A DNA stretch of 64,000 bases from assembly GCA_035379625.1 (NCBI GenBank), contig DAOSVM010000003.1, forward strand, positions 62,001 to 126,000. The letters run 5' to 3'. The notes under the pieces are model-generated. The model was not told the DNA's origin. It did not search any database and saw nothing but the letters and a program-made list of their open reading frames with translations. The position numbers were made by a program, and so were the translations under genes. Of this stretch, positions 27,621 to 35,300 are shown one piece after another. Source of the stretch: DAOSCP01 sp035379625. GTDB lineage: Bacteria > Bacteroidota > Ignavibacteria > Ignavibacteriales > DAOSCP01. The number at the start of each line of letters is the position of its first letter. Within the stretch, counting starts at the first letter, position 1.

Positions 27621-28667
27621 TTACCTTTTAATCATTTCTCTCATATCGCCGAGTATAGCTCTTGGAACTGGTAAATCTATCATTGTTTTTAATCCTGGTT
27701 CAGCATTTATTACATGCGGTATCATATTTACACACATAGCAATTGTTCCAAGTCCTCCTTCAACCTCTGGTTTAATAGACATATTAACTTCCGGTGTACC
27801 CTTAATTGTAATATAATCACCTGTATGAACTCCAACAATCTCTGGTTCAATCTGTTGTGGATGTATCATATCAATCACAACTTTTCCATTTACATAACCT
27901 TGACCTGTCATATTAACACCTGCTACATTCCCAGGCGCTGCATAGCCATATTTTGATTTCCTTTCTACATTTGTAACTATTGGTGCCATTTGAGTTTCAA
28001 TCTTACTCAATCGGATACCTAAAGCATCTGCTATCATTGTAATCGATTCATGAAATCCAACGTGCCCTGCAATTTTCTTACTTTCAACACCTTCCTGAAA
28101 TTCCTGCAAAGACAAACCTACTCCTTGCTCTTCCATCACTGCAGGCCCAAATGGTGATAAAGAATTTACTCTTTTTGCCTCTATATGCTCAACATCTACC
28201 ATACAACCAGTTAAACATACAACCAACAAATCCATAATCAAACCGGGATTTATACCCGTACCCAAAATTGTAACTCCATTTTCCTTTGCAATTCTATCTA
28301 ACTCAGCCGCTAATTCAGGATTTTGAGCCTTCGGATAAGCCATCTCCTCAGCTGTTGAAATTACATTAACCTTTTTTTCCAAAGCAAATTTAAGTTTATC
28401 AAACGCCTTTTTAACAAACGAATCTGTCGCACACAAACATACATCACAACATTTTTCAGTTAAAACCTCATTAATATCACCCTTAACAATTACATCCGGA
28501 TGACCATTCCGCTCTACACCCAACAATTCAAAAATACTTTTCCCAACCCTTTCAGGATGTAAATCACAAACACCAACAATTTGCACTCCCTTCTTCTTTA
28601 AAAGCATTTTTGCCATTCCGCTTCCCATGGCGCCAAAGCCCCAAATAACAACTTTCACGTTTTCCAT
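27621..28667 (-). CDS. ord: 2,4-diaminopentanoate dehydrogenase
   Basis: Ord oxidatively deaminates 2,4-diaminopentanoate to 2-amino-4-oxopentanoate using NAD(P)+. It is 348 residues. The N-terminal Rossmann motif is VVIWGFGAMGSGMAKMLLKKKG and a GTGINPGLIMDLLVV block follows near residue 135; the family is related to dihydrodipicolinate reductase. It is the first gene of the operon, with GGGGAG before the ATG. The 288 bases between this start and repeat element 3 must carry the operon promoter; no clear TAnnTTTG or sigma-54 motif was found there. Confidence 0.93.
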   Translation of the reverse strand: MENVKVVIWGFGAMGSGMAKMLLKKKGVQIVGVCDLHPERVGKSIFELLGVERNGHPDVIVKGDINEVLTEKCCDVCLCATDSFVKKAFDKLKFALEKKVNVISTAEEMAYPKAQNPELAAELDRIAKENGVTILGTGINPGLIMDLLVVCLTGCMVDVEHIEAKRVNSLSPFGPAVMEEQGVGLSLQEFQEGVESKKIAGHVGFHESITMIADALGIRLSKIETQMAPIVTNVERKSKYGYAAPGNVAGVNMTGQGYVNGKVVIDMIHPQQIEPEIVGVHTGDYITIKGTPEVNMSIKPEVEGGLGTIAMCVNMIPHVINAEPGLKTMIDLPVPRAILGDMREMIKR

Positions 28668-28955
28668 GTAAAACTCCCCATAAATTAATTTGTTTATAAT
28701 ATTTTTTAATAAAATCCAAAAAAGAACTTGATATTTAAGATATTGAAATAGATGTTATGTAAAAATGATAGGTATTCGTGGTTATAAATCTGGGCAGTGT
28801 CTTAGTAGTAACAAATTGGTTTTTTGAATGTAGAATTTATTTTCTTTTATGAAAATCATAAAGATTTTAAAATTTTGAAAAAATATAAACTTAAAATAAT
28901 TTAAAAACAAGCTTTTTTAATAAAAATTTTAAATTTTTAAAGAATAATGAGTATA
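28668..28955 (-). promoter_or_regulatory. Leader/promoter region of the ornithine operon
   Basis: This is 288 bases of AT-rich sequence between the start of ord and repeat element 3. It must hold the transcription start of the seven-gene operon. No recognisable riboswitch, operator palindrome or canonical promoter could be assigned by eye. The final bases carry TTTATGGGGAG, a ribosome-binding leader also present before oraS and oraE. Confidence 0.4.
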
Positions 28956-29531
28956 GCTCGGACAGTATAAGCATAGCCCATTGCAGCATAACGAAAGCTG
29001 CAATGGGCAGCGGGCACAAAGGCCCGCTAAAAATCATTTTTTCCCCATCTTATGAAATTTAGTTTTACTACCTCAATTTGCACCTTCTTACGAATTTAAT
29101 ATCAAAAATTTCATAAAATTGTTACTACAATTTGGTAGGTTCAAAATTCCACTGTTCAAAAATGTGATATGCAGCCCGCAGGAATGACTTAATGTTGCAT
29201 AAAAAAATTCATTTACCGAAGTTGCTATATAATATTGCAAATTTCTTCATTTGATTCAGCATTTTTATAATATAATCGTTTTTACAATATTATAGCAAAT
29301 ACAATTATATTGTATATACAAATATATCGTATTAAAGATAATATTACAAAATTATTAAAGTTTGCAATATCTTTGGTAAATTTTCAGTCAATAGTTATTA
29401 TGGTAGATACGTATATGTTGTAAGTCGTTGATATTAAGTATGATATAGTTTAATGTGTTTAAAATAAATTTTGGGCGTTAGCCCGCCCGTGCGCCCACGT
29501 GCGCACGGGCTTTATGCTTACACCGTCTGAG
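28956..29531 (-). repeat. Interspersed repeat element 3 (B left, A right; 576 bp)
   Basis: This copy is inverted relative to element 1. The left end GCTCGGACAGTATAAGC is followed by a variant B hairpin (GCCCATTGCAGC / GCTGCAATGGGC, loop ATAACGAAA). Its arms have changed together relative to other copies (CCCC/GGGG to CCCA/TGGG, GCGGC/GCCGC to GCAGC/GCTGC). A shorter AGCGGGC / GCCCGCT stem follows. The right end holds GGGC-GTTA-GCCC, the A hairpin (loop CCACGT) and CTTACACCGTCTGAG. The B-side interior (about 29035-29270) is clearly homologous to element 4 and, more weakly, element 1. The core (about 29265-29370) has the ATAC/GTAT motif array. It lies between the ornithine operon promoter and rlpA and lacks the terminator seen outside other A ends. 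Confidence 0.85.
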
Positions 29532-29591
29532 AAAATTACTTAATAACAGAGAACATTTTTTAATTTCTCAATAACTTTTTTAACTTTAGGA

Positions 29592-30089
29592 CTAATTGTT
29601 ATAGGCTATAAACGAATTAGCATAATTAACTTTTACAATTTCAACCTTCAACTTCATCCTTCCAATATGAACCATGCCTAAAGCCTTTGCAGCGCCACGG
29701 GAAATATCAACGCGCTTTGGAGACTTGAACCCCGGTCTATCGTTGACTCTTACTATAACCGATTTATTATTTTTCAAATTTGTCAACTTCAATAATGTAC
29801 CAAATGGTAATGTTTTATGAGCAGCTGTTAAGCCATCCTGATCGTAAATATCACCACTGGATGTTTTTCGCCCGTGGAAATAATTACCGTACCAGGTTGC
29901 AACCATTTCTCCATAGCTTTCATAGCTAAGAAGTTTATTTTCAATTGTAGAACTATTGAATATATCTTCATCATAAACCTTCTTAGCTACAACAGGATTT
30001 CCTAATTTTAAGCCTACACCGGGGTTACTATTGATAAACACAAAAAACGCAACGAATAACACTTTTAAAAAGAACTTCAAAACACGCAC
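29592..30089 (-). CDS. rlpA: RlpA-like septal ring lytic transglycosylase family protein
   Basis: This protein of about 165 residues has an N-terminal hydrophobic signal (about 5-22) and a double-psi beta-barrel domain (about 60-155). It shows MVATWYGNYFHGRKTSSGDIYD, AAHKTLPFGTLLKLTN and VRVNDRPGFKSPKRVDISRGAAKALGM, the conserved RlpA blocks. It is periplasmic and acts on, or binds, peptidoglycan; lytic activity is known only for some members. There is no lipobox and no SPOR domain. The start is uncertain: GTG at 30089 or TTG at 30080, both after GAAAGG. Confidence 0.85.
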   Translation of the reverse strand: MRVLKFFLKVLFVAFFVFINSNPGVGLKLGNPVVAKKVYDEDIFNSSTIENKLLSYESYGEMVATWYGNYFHGRKTSSGDIYDQDGLTAAHKTLPFGTLLKLTNLKNNKSVIVRVNDRPGFKSPKRVDISRGAAKALGMVHIGRMKLKVEIVKVNYANSFIAYNN

Positions 30090-30269
30090 CTTTCATTTGT
30101 TTTAAAAAGACCTTACAAAAATAGATTTTATATCTTAATAAGACAATAGAACTAACCGCGTAAAATCTGCGTTTGTTAAATTTTGACCATATTCTATTTT
30201 TGTTCAAAATTATTTTCTTTTTTTATAAATCATTTTTTTTTTATTTTAAACCATCAATTTAGGGAATCT

Positions 30270-31091
30270 ATGACATTCTATCCTATGCCAAACGACTACG
30301 AATGTGGCCCGTTTAGCTTAAAATATGCAATGGTATTATTCGGTACTTTTGCCTACGAAAAAGATATTTCCGCTCTTGCTGGAACAAGTTGGTGGGGCGG
30401 AACTGATGAATTCGGGCTATCTACTGCTGCAAGGAATTATGGCTATAAACTTATACACTTTACTGAAATTAATCCTAAAAAAGCTATTACTAAACTAAAC
30501 AAAATTTTAAAAAAATACCCATGTCTTTTACCGGTTCATCAATGGAATCACTGGATAACTATCGCTCAAAAAGTTGATGATAAATATTTAATTATGGATT
30601 CTGGTAAACAAAAAGTTTTTAGCGTATATAATGAGAAACAATTACTCCACTCTTGGGTTTACTTCGATAATCAACAAACACGTTTCGATGGATATATCCT
30701 TATGCCTAAAGATTACTACCACTTACGAGCAAAATTTAAACCAGAACACTTAAAAATTCTACTTAATAAAGATAATTATCGTATCACTTACAAATGGAAT
30801 GAATATCTTGATGATTTAACTTCAATCTGCACAACAACTGCAAGATTACATTCTATTTCCTTTGATGAGTTTTGTTTACAATATGCTGATAAAATTATTA
30901 ACAATGTTATTTATTGGTATGGTGATGCCACAAAAAAAGAATTAAAAAATGTTATTAAAGGTATGCAACTTATTGCTGATGTTTATCAACTAAGAATTAG
31001 AAAAACTGAAGTAATAGACGCAATTATATCTATTACTTCGCTGCTAACTCTATATTTATGCGGAAAACATGGAATGGTTGAAATTTATTAG
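30270..31091 (+). CDS. Peptidase C39-like (papain-fold) protein
   Basis: The protein is 273 residues from the ATG at 30270 (after AGGGAATCT); the longer frame from 30183 lacks support. Residues 1-150 look like a C39-type cysteine peptidase: the nucleophile in NDYECGPFSLKYA, the His in QWNHWITIA and an Asp in YLIMDSGKQ. The C-terminal about 120 residues are helical with no known match. It lacks a signal peptide, transmembrane region and ABC module, so it is not a bacteriocin exporter. The substrate is unknown. It is convergent with namZ; the stops overlap by four bases. Confidence 0.65.
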   Translation: MTFYPMPNDYECGPFSLKYAMVLFGTFAYEKDISALAGTSWWGGTDEFGLSTAARNYGYKLIHFTEINPKKAITKLNKILKKYPCLLPVHQWNHWITIAQKVDDKYLIMDSGKQKVFSVYNEKQLLHSWVYFDNQQTRFDGYILMPKDYYHLRAKFKPEHLKILLNKDNYRITYKWNEYLDDLTSICTTTARLHSISFDEFCLQYADKIINNVIYWYGDATKKELKNVIKGMQLIADVYQLRIRKTEVIDAIISITSLLTLYLCGKHGMVEIY

Positions 31092-32302
31092 TTATACAAA
31101 TAATACTTTTTTGATTGATTTTTAAAATGCTCTATATCCTTATCCAAATAATTTCTTATATCACTAATTTTGAATCTTTGCCCAAACATTATTGAAATTT
31201 TATCAGTTCCAATAGCTTTATTGAAACTCGAAACTCTAGAGTTACCTATAAAAGGATTTTTTTCCGGATATAATTCATTATGTACTTGCATAAAATAAAA
31301 TTGCAAATCCATTAATTTTACTTTTTTATAATCTGTTATGTGTATTTGTACACCATTTAACTTTTTACCTTGATATTTACCAAAAAGAGCTTTAAAAGTT
31401 ATCGGTCTAAATTTTACTCCTTCAAGTCCTAATGAATTCATTTTTTCAGCCAATACTAAAGGATCAATCCATTCAGCTGCAAAAATCTGAAATGGTAAAG
31501 TATATCCTACGCCTTCGCTAAAAAATCCTAACTCGCCCATAATTCCACTTGCCACATAATAAAAAGGTGAAGTCTCATAAGGTATATTTGGAGAAGTTGG
31601 AACCCAAGGTAAACCTGTTTCTTCAAAAACCATATCTCTTTTCCAACCTTCCATTTTAACAACTTGCAACTTACATTGCTTTTTTTCTTTCTTTAACCAC
31701 TCGTTATTCAAATAATTTGCTAACTCACCAACTGTTAAACCATAAACATATGGAATCGGCAAATAACTGATAAATGATGTAAATCCCTTTTCAACAATAT
31801 TACCTTCCACTCTATTTCCACCAAGTGGATTAGGCCTATCTAATATTACAAATTCTTTACTATTTTCAGCACACGCTTCCATACACATAGCCATTGTTGT
31901 AATATAAGTATAAGAGCGACAACCAATATCTTGTATATCATAAACTAATACATCTATTTTATCCATCATTTCTTTCGTTGGTTTTTTAATTTTACCATGT
32001 AAAGAAAATATTGGTATTTTTGTTTTAGGATCTAGGCTATTTAATACTTCATCACCTGCGTAATAATCACCTCTTACTCCGTGTTCTGGCGCAAATAAAG
32101 CTACTAACTCAAAACTTTTCTCATTTGCAAAAATATCAATTATAGAATTATAATCTTTGTCAATAGCTGTATGATTTGTAACCAATCCTACCTTTTTACC
32201 TTTAAGTATATCAAAATTTCTTTCTTTTAATACATCTAGCCCTGTTTTTACTTGAGCAAATGTTAAAAAAGATATAACTATTAAATTTATAATTATTTTC
32301 AT
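31088..32302 (-). CDS. namZ: Exo-beta-N-acetylmuramidase NamZ (DUF1343)
   Basis: The protein is 404 residues with a signal peptide (MKIIINLIVISFLTFA). It contains the DUF1343 blocks: KVGLVTNHTAID, LFAPEHGVRGDYYAGDEV, IPIFSLHGK, DVLVYDIQDIGCRSYTYITTM, ILDRPNPLGG and WVPTSPNIPY. Characterised members release terminal MurNAc from peptidoglycan fragments outside the cytoplasm. murQ, which handles MurNAc 6-phosphate, is three genes upstream in the same direction, so cell-wall sugar recycling is the likely job. The kinase and uptake step are not visible here. Confidence 0.88.
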   Translation of the reverse strand: MKIIINLIVISFLTFAQVKTGLDVLKERNFDILKGKKVGLVTNHTAIDKDYNSIIDIFANEKSFELVALFAPEHGVRGDYYAGDEVLNSLDPKTKIPIFSLHGKIKKPTKEMMDKIDVLVYDIQDIGCRSYTYITTMAMCMEACAENSKEFVILDRPNPLGGNRVEGNIVEKGFTSFISYLPIPYVYGLTVGELANYLNNEWLKKEKKQCKLQVVKMEGWKRDMVFEETGLPWVPTSPNIPYETSPFYYVASGIMGELGFFSEGVGYTLPFQIFAAEWIDPLVLAEKMNSLGLEGVKFRPITFKALFGKYQGKKLNGVQIHITDYKKVKLMDLQFYFMQVHNELYPEKNPFIGNSRVSSFNKAIGTDKISIMFGQRFKISDIRNYLDKDIEHFKNQSKKYYLYN

Positions 32303-32305
32303 ATT

Positions 32306-32860
32306 TTACTCTAAAAAATTTTTAATTACTTGAATTCCTACTTCTCCCGAAAGTTCAGGCCTAAACATTACTCCATAGAAATTATTCTTTTTGATTGCTA
32401 CTGTTACTTCTTTATCTTTTAATTTTGCTAAAGAATTTGATAAATTTTTCATCTCAAAGAAACAATCAAAATATAATAAAGAATTATCAATATCTTTAAA
32501 TAACTTATCTTTTTCTAAAATTTCTACTTCATGGAATAAATCATCCTTTATAACATTATCAATTTCATTATTTATCATACAAAAAGTTGGTAGTTGAACT
32601 TCTTTACATTTTTCGCAAAGTAAAGCCATAGATTTACCAATAAATAAAACGTCTTTTTTTAACATCTTAATAAATTGATATAAATTTGAACGATTTAATT
32701 TTTTTAACAAAAGGCTTAAATCGTCGCAAGGTGGGATAAATAATTTATTGGAAGTTAATATTTCATCTTCAGTTTCCGCAATAAGATAATTGCATTTAAT
32801 TTTGTTTAAAACTTCCAATAGTTCATTTGAGTTAGTGTTGAAACCTAATACAGATATCAT
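32306..32860 (-). CDS. HisH-like class I glutamine amidotransferase fold, catalytic residues lost
   Basis: This 184-residue protein resembles HisH in layout: an N-terminal beta-alpha unit, NKLFIPPCDDLSLLLKKLNRSNLYQFI (where HisH has LPGVG), a nucleophile-elbow region LFIGKSMALLCEKC, and the ending YGVMFRPELSGEVGIQVIKNFLE. In HisH the elbow reads G-x-C-x-G-M and the end reads Q-F-H-P-E. Here the Cys position is Gly and the His is Arg, while the Glu remains. It should be unable to hydrolyse glutamine. No his genes are nearby. The role is unknown. The start is the ATG at 32860, which directly follows the upstream stop. The fold assignment is by eye. Confidence 0.55.
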   Translation of the reverse strand: MISVLGFNTNSNELLEVLNKIKCNYLIAETEDEILTSNKLFIPPCDDLSLLLKKLNRSNLYQFIKMLKKDVLFIGKSMALLCEKCKEVQLPTFCMINNEIDNVIKDDLFHEVEILEKDKLFKDIDNSLLYFDCFFEMKNLSNSLAKLKDKEVTVAIKKNNFYGVMFRPELSGEVGIQVIKNFLE

Positions 32861-32861
32861 A

Positions 32862-33695
32862 TTATTTCTTAAAATATATAGGTATAGCAATATTTGTTAT
32901 TTCATTCAATTGGAAAATTTCATCCCAGTATTCTTTTATTTCATCAACAACGCTTAAAGCTAAATAATCACATCCAAAACCTAAATAATATATTACTTCA
33001 GATTTTAATAATTTTCCTTCTGGCGTTAGTGTGACTTTTATCCATGAAATACCGTCCAATTTATAATCCTTTATGATCGTAGGATATTCAACATAACCAT
33101 AAAGAATTTTCAGAAATTGTGGATCTTTTATCGCAATAATTTTATCAGATAAAATAACGTTATCGATAATTCTATAATTCTTTAGAATATTCGGAATTTT
33201 ATTTTCAAATTCAGGAATTTTATTATATTCTAAATATTCTTTATTTGCTTGCTTTTGTAAAAATTTTAAATAATTTCTTGGAAATTCTCGTTTCTTATAT
33301 TTTTCAATTCTGGTTGTATCAGTTACAACAATTGAGTTCTTAATTTCTCCATCTTCAAAAACAAAATAATCTATAATATTACCTAATGAATCATAATTAA
33401 TTTTTACACCGTTCAATACGCCATCTTTATAATAAGCAGAAGTTTTAATTTGTCCATTCAAATAATAAGAATAATAAAATCCACTAAGAACACCTTTTTC
33501 AAAGAAAGCCTCTTCTGCTATTTGACCATTTTCAAAATACAATTTGGTATAACCATCACGAACATTATTAACATAACTTATTTCAGCTTTCAAATTTCCA
33601 TTATCGTAATAAGATTTCAATATTTCAAATTGTGCGAAAGCTGAACACTGTAACAACAGAACAAAAAATATTATATTAATAATGTTTTTTTTCAA
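32862..33695 (-). CDS. Exported protein with MORN-type repeats and TonB C-terminal-like domain
   Basis: The protein is 277 residues with a signal peptide (MKKNIINIIFFVLLLQCSAFA). Residues about 28-115 hold four repeats of the MORN_2 type (YYDNGNLKAEISY, YFENGQIAEEAFF, YYLNGQIKTSAYY, YDSLGNIIDYFVF). The C-terminal domain (about 185-277, EYPTIIKDYKLDGISWIKVTLTPEGKLLKSEV) resembles the TonB C-terminal fold. It has no transmembrane anchor apart from the signal. It is a probable periplasmic or outer-membrane-associated protein of unknown function, sharing a tightly packed run with murQ and the HisH-like gene. Confidence 0.7.
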   Translation of the reverse strand: MKKNIINIIFFVLLLQCSAFAQFEILKSYYDNGNLKAEISYVNNVRDGYTKLYFENGQIAEEAFFEKGVLSGFYYSYYLNGQIKTSAYYKDGVLNGVKINYDSLGNIIDYFVFEDGEIKNSIVVTDTTRIEKYKKREFPRNYLKFLQKQANKEYLEYNKIPEFENKIPNILKNYRIIDNVILSDKIIAIKDPQFLKILYGYVEYPTIIKDYKLDGISWIKVTLTPEGKLLKSEVIYYLGFGCDYLALSVVDEIKEYWDEIFQLNEITNIAIPIYFKK

Positions 33696-34634
33696 TTATT
33701 TTAACTCCATTTCTATAGCTTTACGAACAAAACCATCAGCTAATTCAATTCTTTTTCTTGCTTCATCAGCATTGCAACCTGCTTTAATCATTACAATAGC
33801 AGTTTTAACATGCCCATCAGCATCTTTTAAATATTTAGTTGCTGTATCATAATCAACTTTTGTAACAGTCATAACAATACGTTTACTTCTTTCAACTAAT
33901 TTTTTATTAGTCATCTGAAGGTCAACCATCATATTTTCGTAAACTTTACCAAGCCTAATCATAGCTGTAGTAGTTAACATATTAAGCACTAATTTTTGAG
34001 CAGTACCACTCTTCATTCTTGTAGAACCCATTATAACTTCAGGGCCAACATATGGACAAATTGCAATATCAACTTCTTCAATATTAAAATTTTCACGTGG
34101 ATTGCAAGTAACAAATAAAGTTGTAGCTCCCAATTCTTTTGCTTTTTTTACAGCTCCAATAACATAAGGTGTTCTCCTACTCGCTGCAATACCACATACA
34201 ACATCTTTTGCAGTAACTCCAGCTTTTATTACATCTTCAGCACCATTCTCTTCAAAGTCTTCTGCCCCTTCTTGAGCTCTAAATATTGCTTTATGTCCAC
34301 CTGCTATAAATCCTTCAACCATACCATAAGGTACACCAAAAGTTGGCGGACATTCAGATGCATCTACAATTCCTAATCTTCCACTTGTACCAGCTCCAAA
34401 ATATAATAAACGTCCCCCATTCTTAAATGCTTTTACAATTACTTCAACAGCTTGTGCAATATAAGGTATTTCCTTTTCAACTGCATAAGGTACTGTTTTG
34501 TCTTCATCGTTGATAATTCTTAAAATTTCTTCTGTTGATTTTGAATCAATATCCATTGATTTTGGATTTCTTTGCTCAGTTGTAAGTTGAGCAATTTCTT
34601 CGAACAAACTTTTTGACCCCGATAACTTTGTCAT
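33696..34634 (-). CDS. murQ: N-acetylmuramic acid 6-phosphate etherase
   Basis: MurQ removes D-lactate from MurNAc 6-phosphate, giving GlcNAc 6-phosphate, in the cytoplasm. It is 312 residues. The SIS domain shows LLYFGAGTSGRLGIVDASECPPTFG, a conserved GFIAGGHKAIFRAQEGAED block and STRMKSGTAQKLVLNMLTT, followed by a UBA-like C-terminal segment. The start overlaps the rsmG stop by four bases. With NamZ nearby it indicates recycling of the organism's own or foreign peptidoglycan sugars. Confidence 0.95.
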   Translation of the reverse strand: MTKLSGSKSLFEEIAQLTTEQRNPKSMDIDSKSTEEILRIINDEDKTVPYAVEKEIPYIAQAVEVIVKAFKNGGRLLYFGAGTSGRLGIVDASECPPTFGVPYGMVEGFIAGGHKAIFRAQEGAEDFEENGAEDVIKAGVTAKDVVCGIAASRRTPYVIGAVKKAKELGATTLFVTCNPRENFNIEEVDIAICPYVGPEVIMGSTRMKSGTAQKLVLNMLTTTAMIRLGKVYENMMVDLQMTNKKLVERSKRIVMTVTKVDYDTATKYLKDADGHVKTAIVMIKAGCNADEARKRIELADGFVRKAIEMELK

Positions 34635-35299
34635 TTATTAATCCCCACTATTAGTAATTTTTTTTCTTTCTGATTTCCTATATTACTTGGCTTATATTTC
34701 AAATCAATTATTTTTAAATCGCTAATATAATTAGAATATTTTTTATTTGCTAATTTTATTTCATCAGTCAAATCACCACCTTTTAGTATATACATTTTCG
34801 AATTTTTATCAGCTAATGGCAAAAAATATTTTATTAATTCATCCAAAGGGGCAACAGCACGGTTAACCATAATTGCAAATTTATCCTTATAAGTTTCCTT
34901 GAAATTTTTATCTTCTGCTCTACTACAAACAGCTATCAAATTATTAAGCTTTAATTCGCTAATAAATTCATTCAAGGCGTTAACTTTTTTCTGAATTGAA
35001 TCAACTAACAATCCGTTTAAATTATTGTAATAAATACCAAATGGTATTCCTGGCAATCCACCACCAGTTCCAATATCTATATAATCTCCTTTGAGTTGTC
35101 CAACATATTTAACAATTAACAAACTATGGAAAATATGATTTTCTATTACGTTTTCAATATCTTTTCTTGATATTAAGTTAATAATATCGTTTTTCTTAAC
35201 AAGTAATTTTGCATATTCAGCTAATAAATCAAATTTTTCTTCATCACAACTAATTTCATTTAAACTAAATAATTCTTTTAATTGATCTTTATAGTCCAT
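34631..35299 (-). CDS. rsmG: 16S rRNA (guanine-N7) methyltransferase RsmG
   Basis: RsmG (GidB) methylates a guanine in the 530 loop region of 16S rRNA. It is 222 residues. The SAM-binding motif is YIDIGTGGGLPGIPFGI, preceded by the family's N-terminal INLISRKDIENVIENHIFHSLLIV. It lies directly after mnmG, the classical gidA-gidB arrangement near bacterial origins, and runs into murQ with a four-base overlap. Confidence 0.95.
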   Translation of the reverse strand: MDYKDQLKELFSLNEISCDEEKFDLLAEYAKLLVKKNDIINLISRKDIENVIENHIFHSLLIVKYVGQLKGDYIDIGTGGGLPGIPFGIYYNNLNGLLVDSIQKKVNALNEFISELKLNNLIAVCSRAEDKNFKETYKDKFAIMVNRAVAPLDELIKYFLPLADKNSKMYILKGGDLTDEIKLANKKYSNYISDLKIIDLKYKPSNIGNQKEKKLLIVGINK

Positions 35300-35300
35300 T

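Noticed and set aside
28668..28955. Possible riboswitch upstream of the ornithine operon
   Set aside because: No known aptamer core (lysine, glycine or cobalamin box) and no terminator/antiterminator pair could be recognised.
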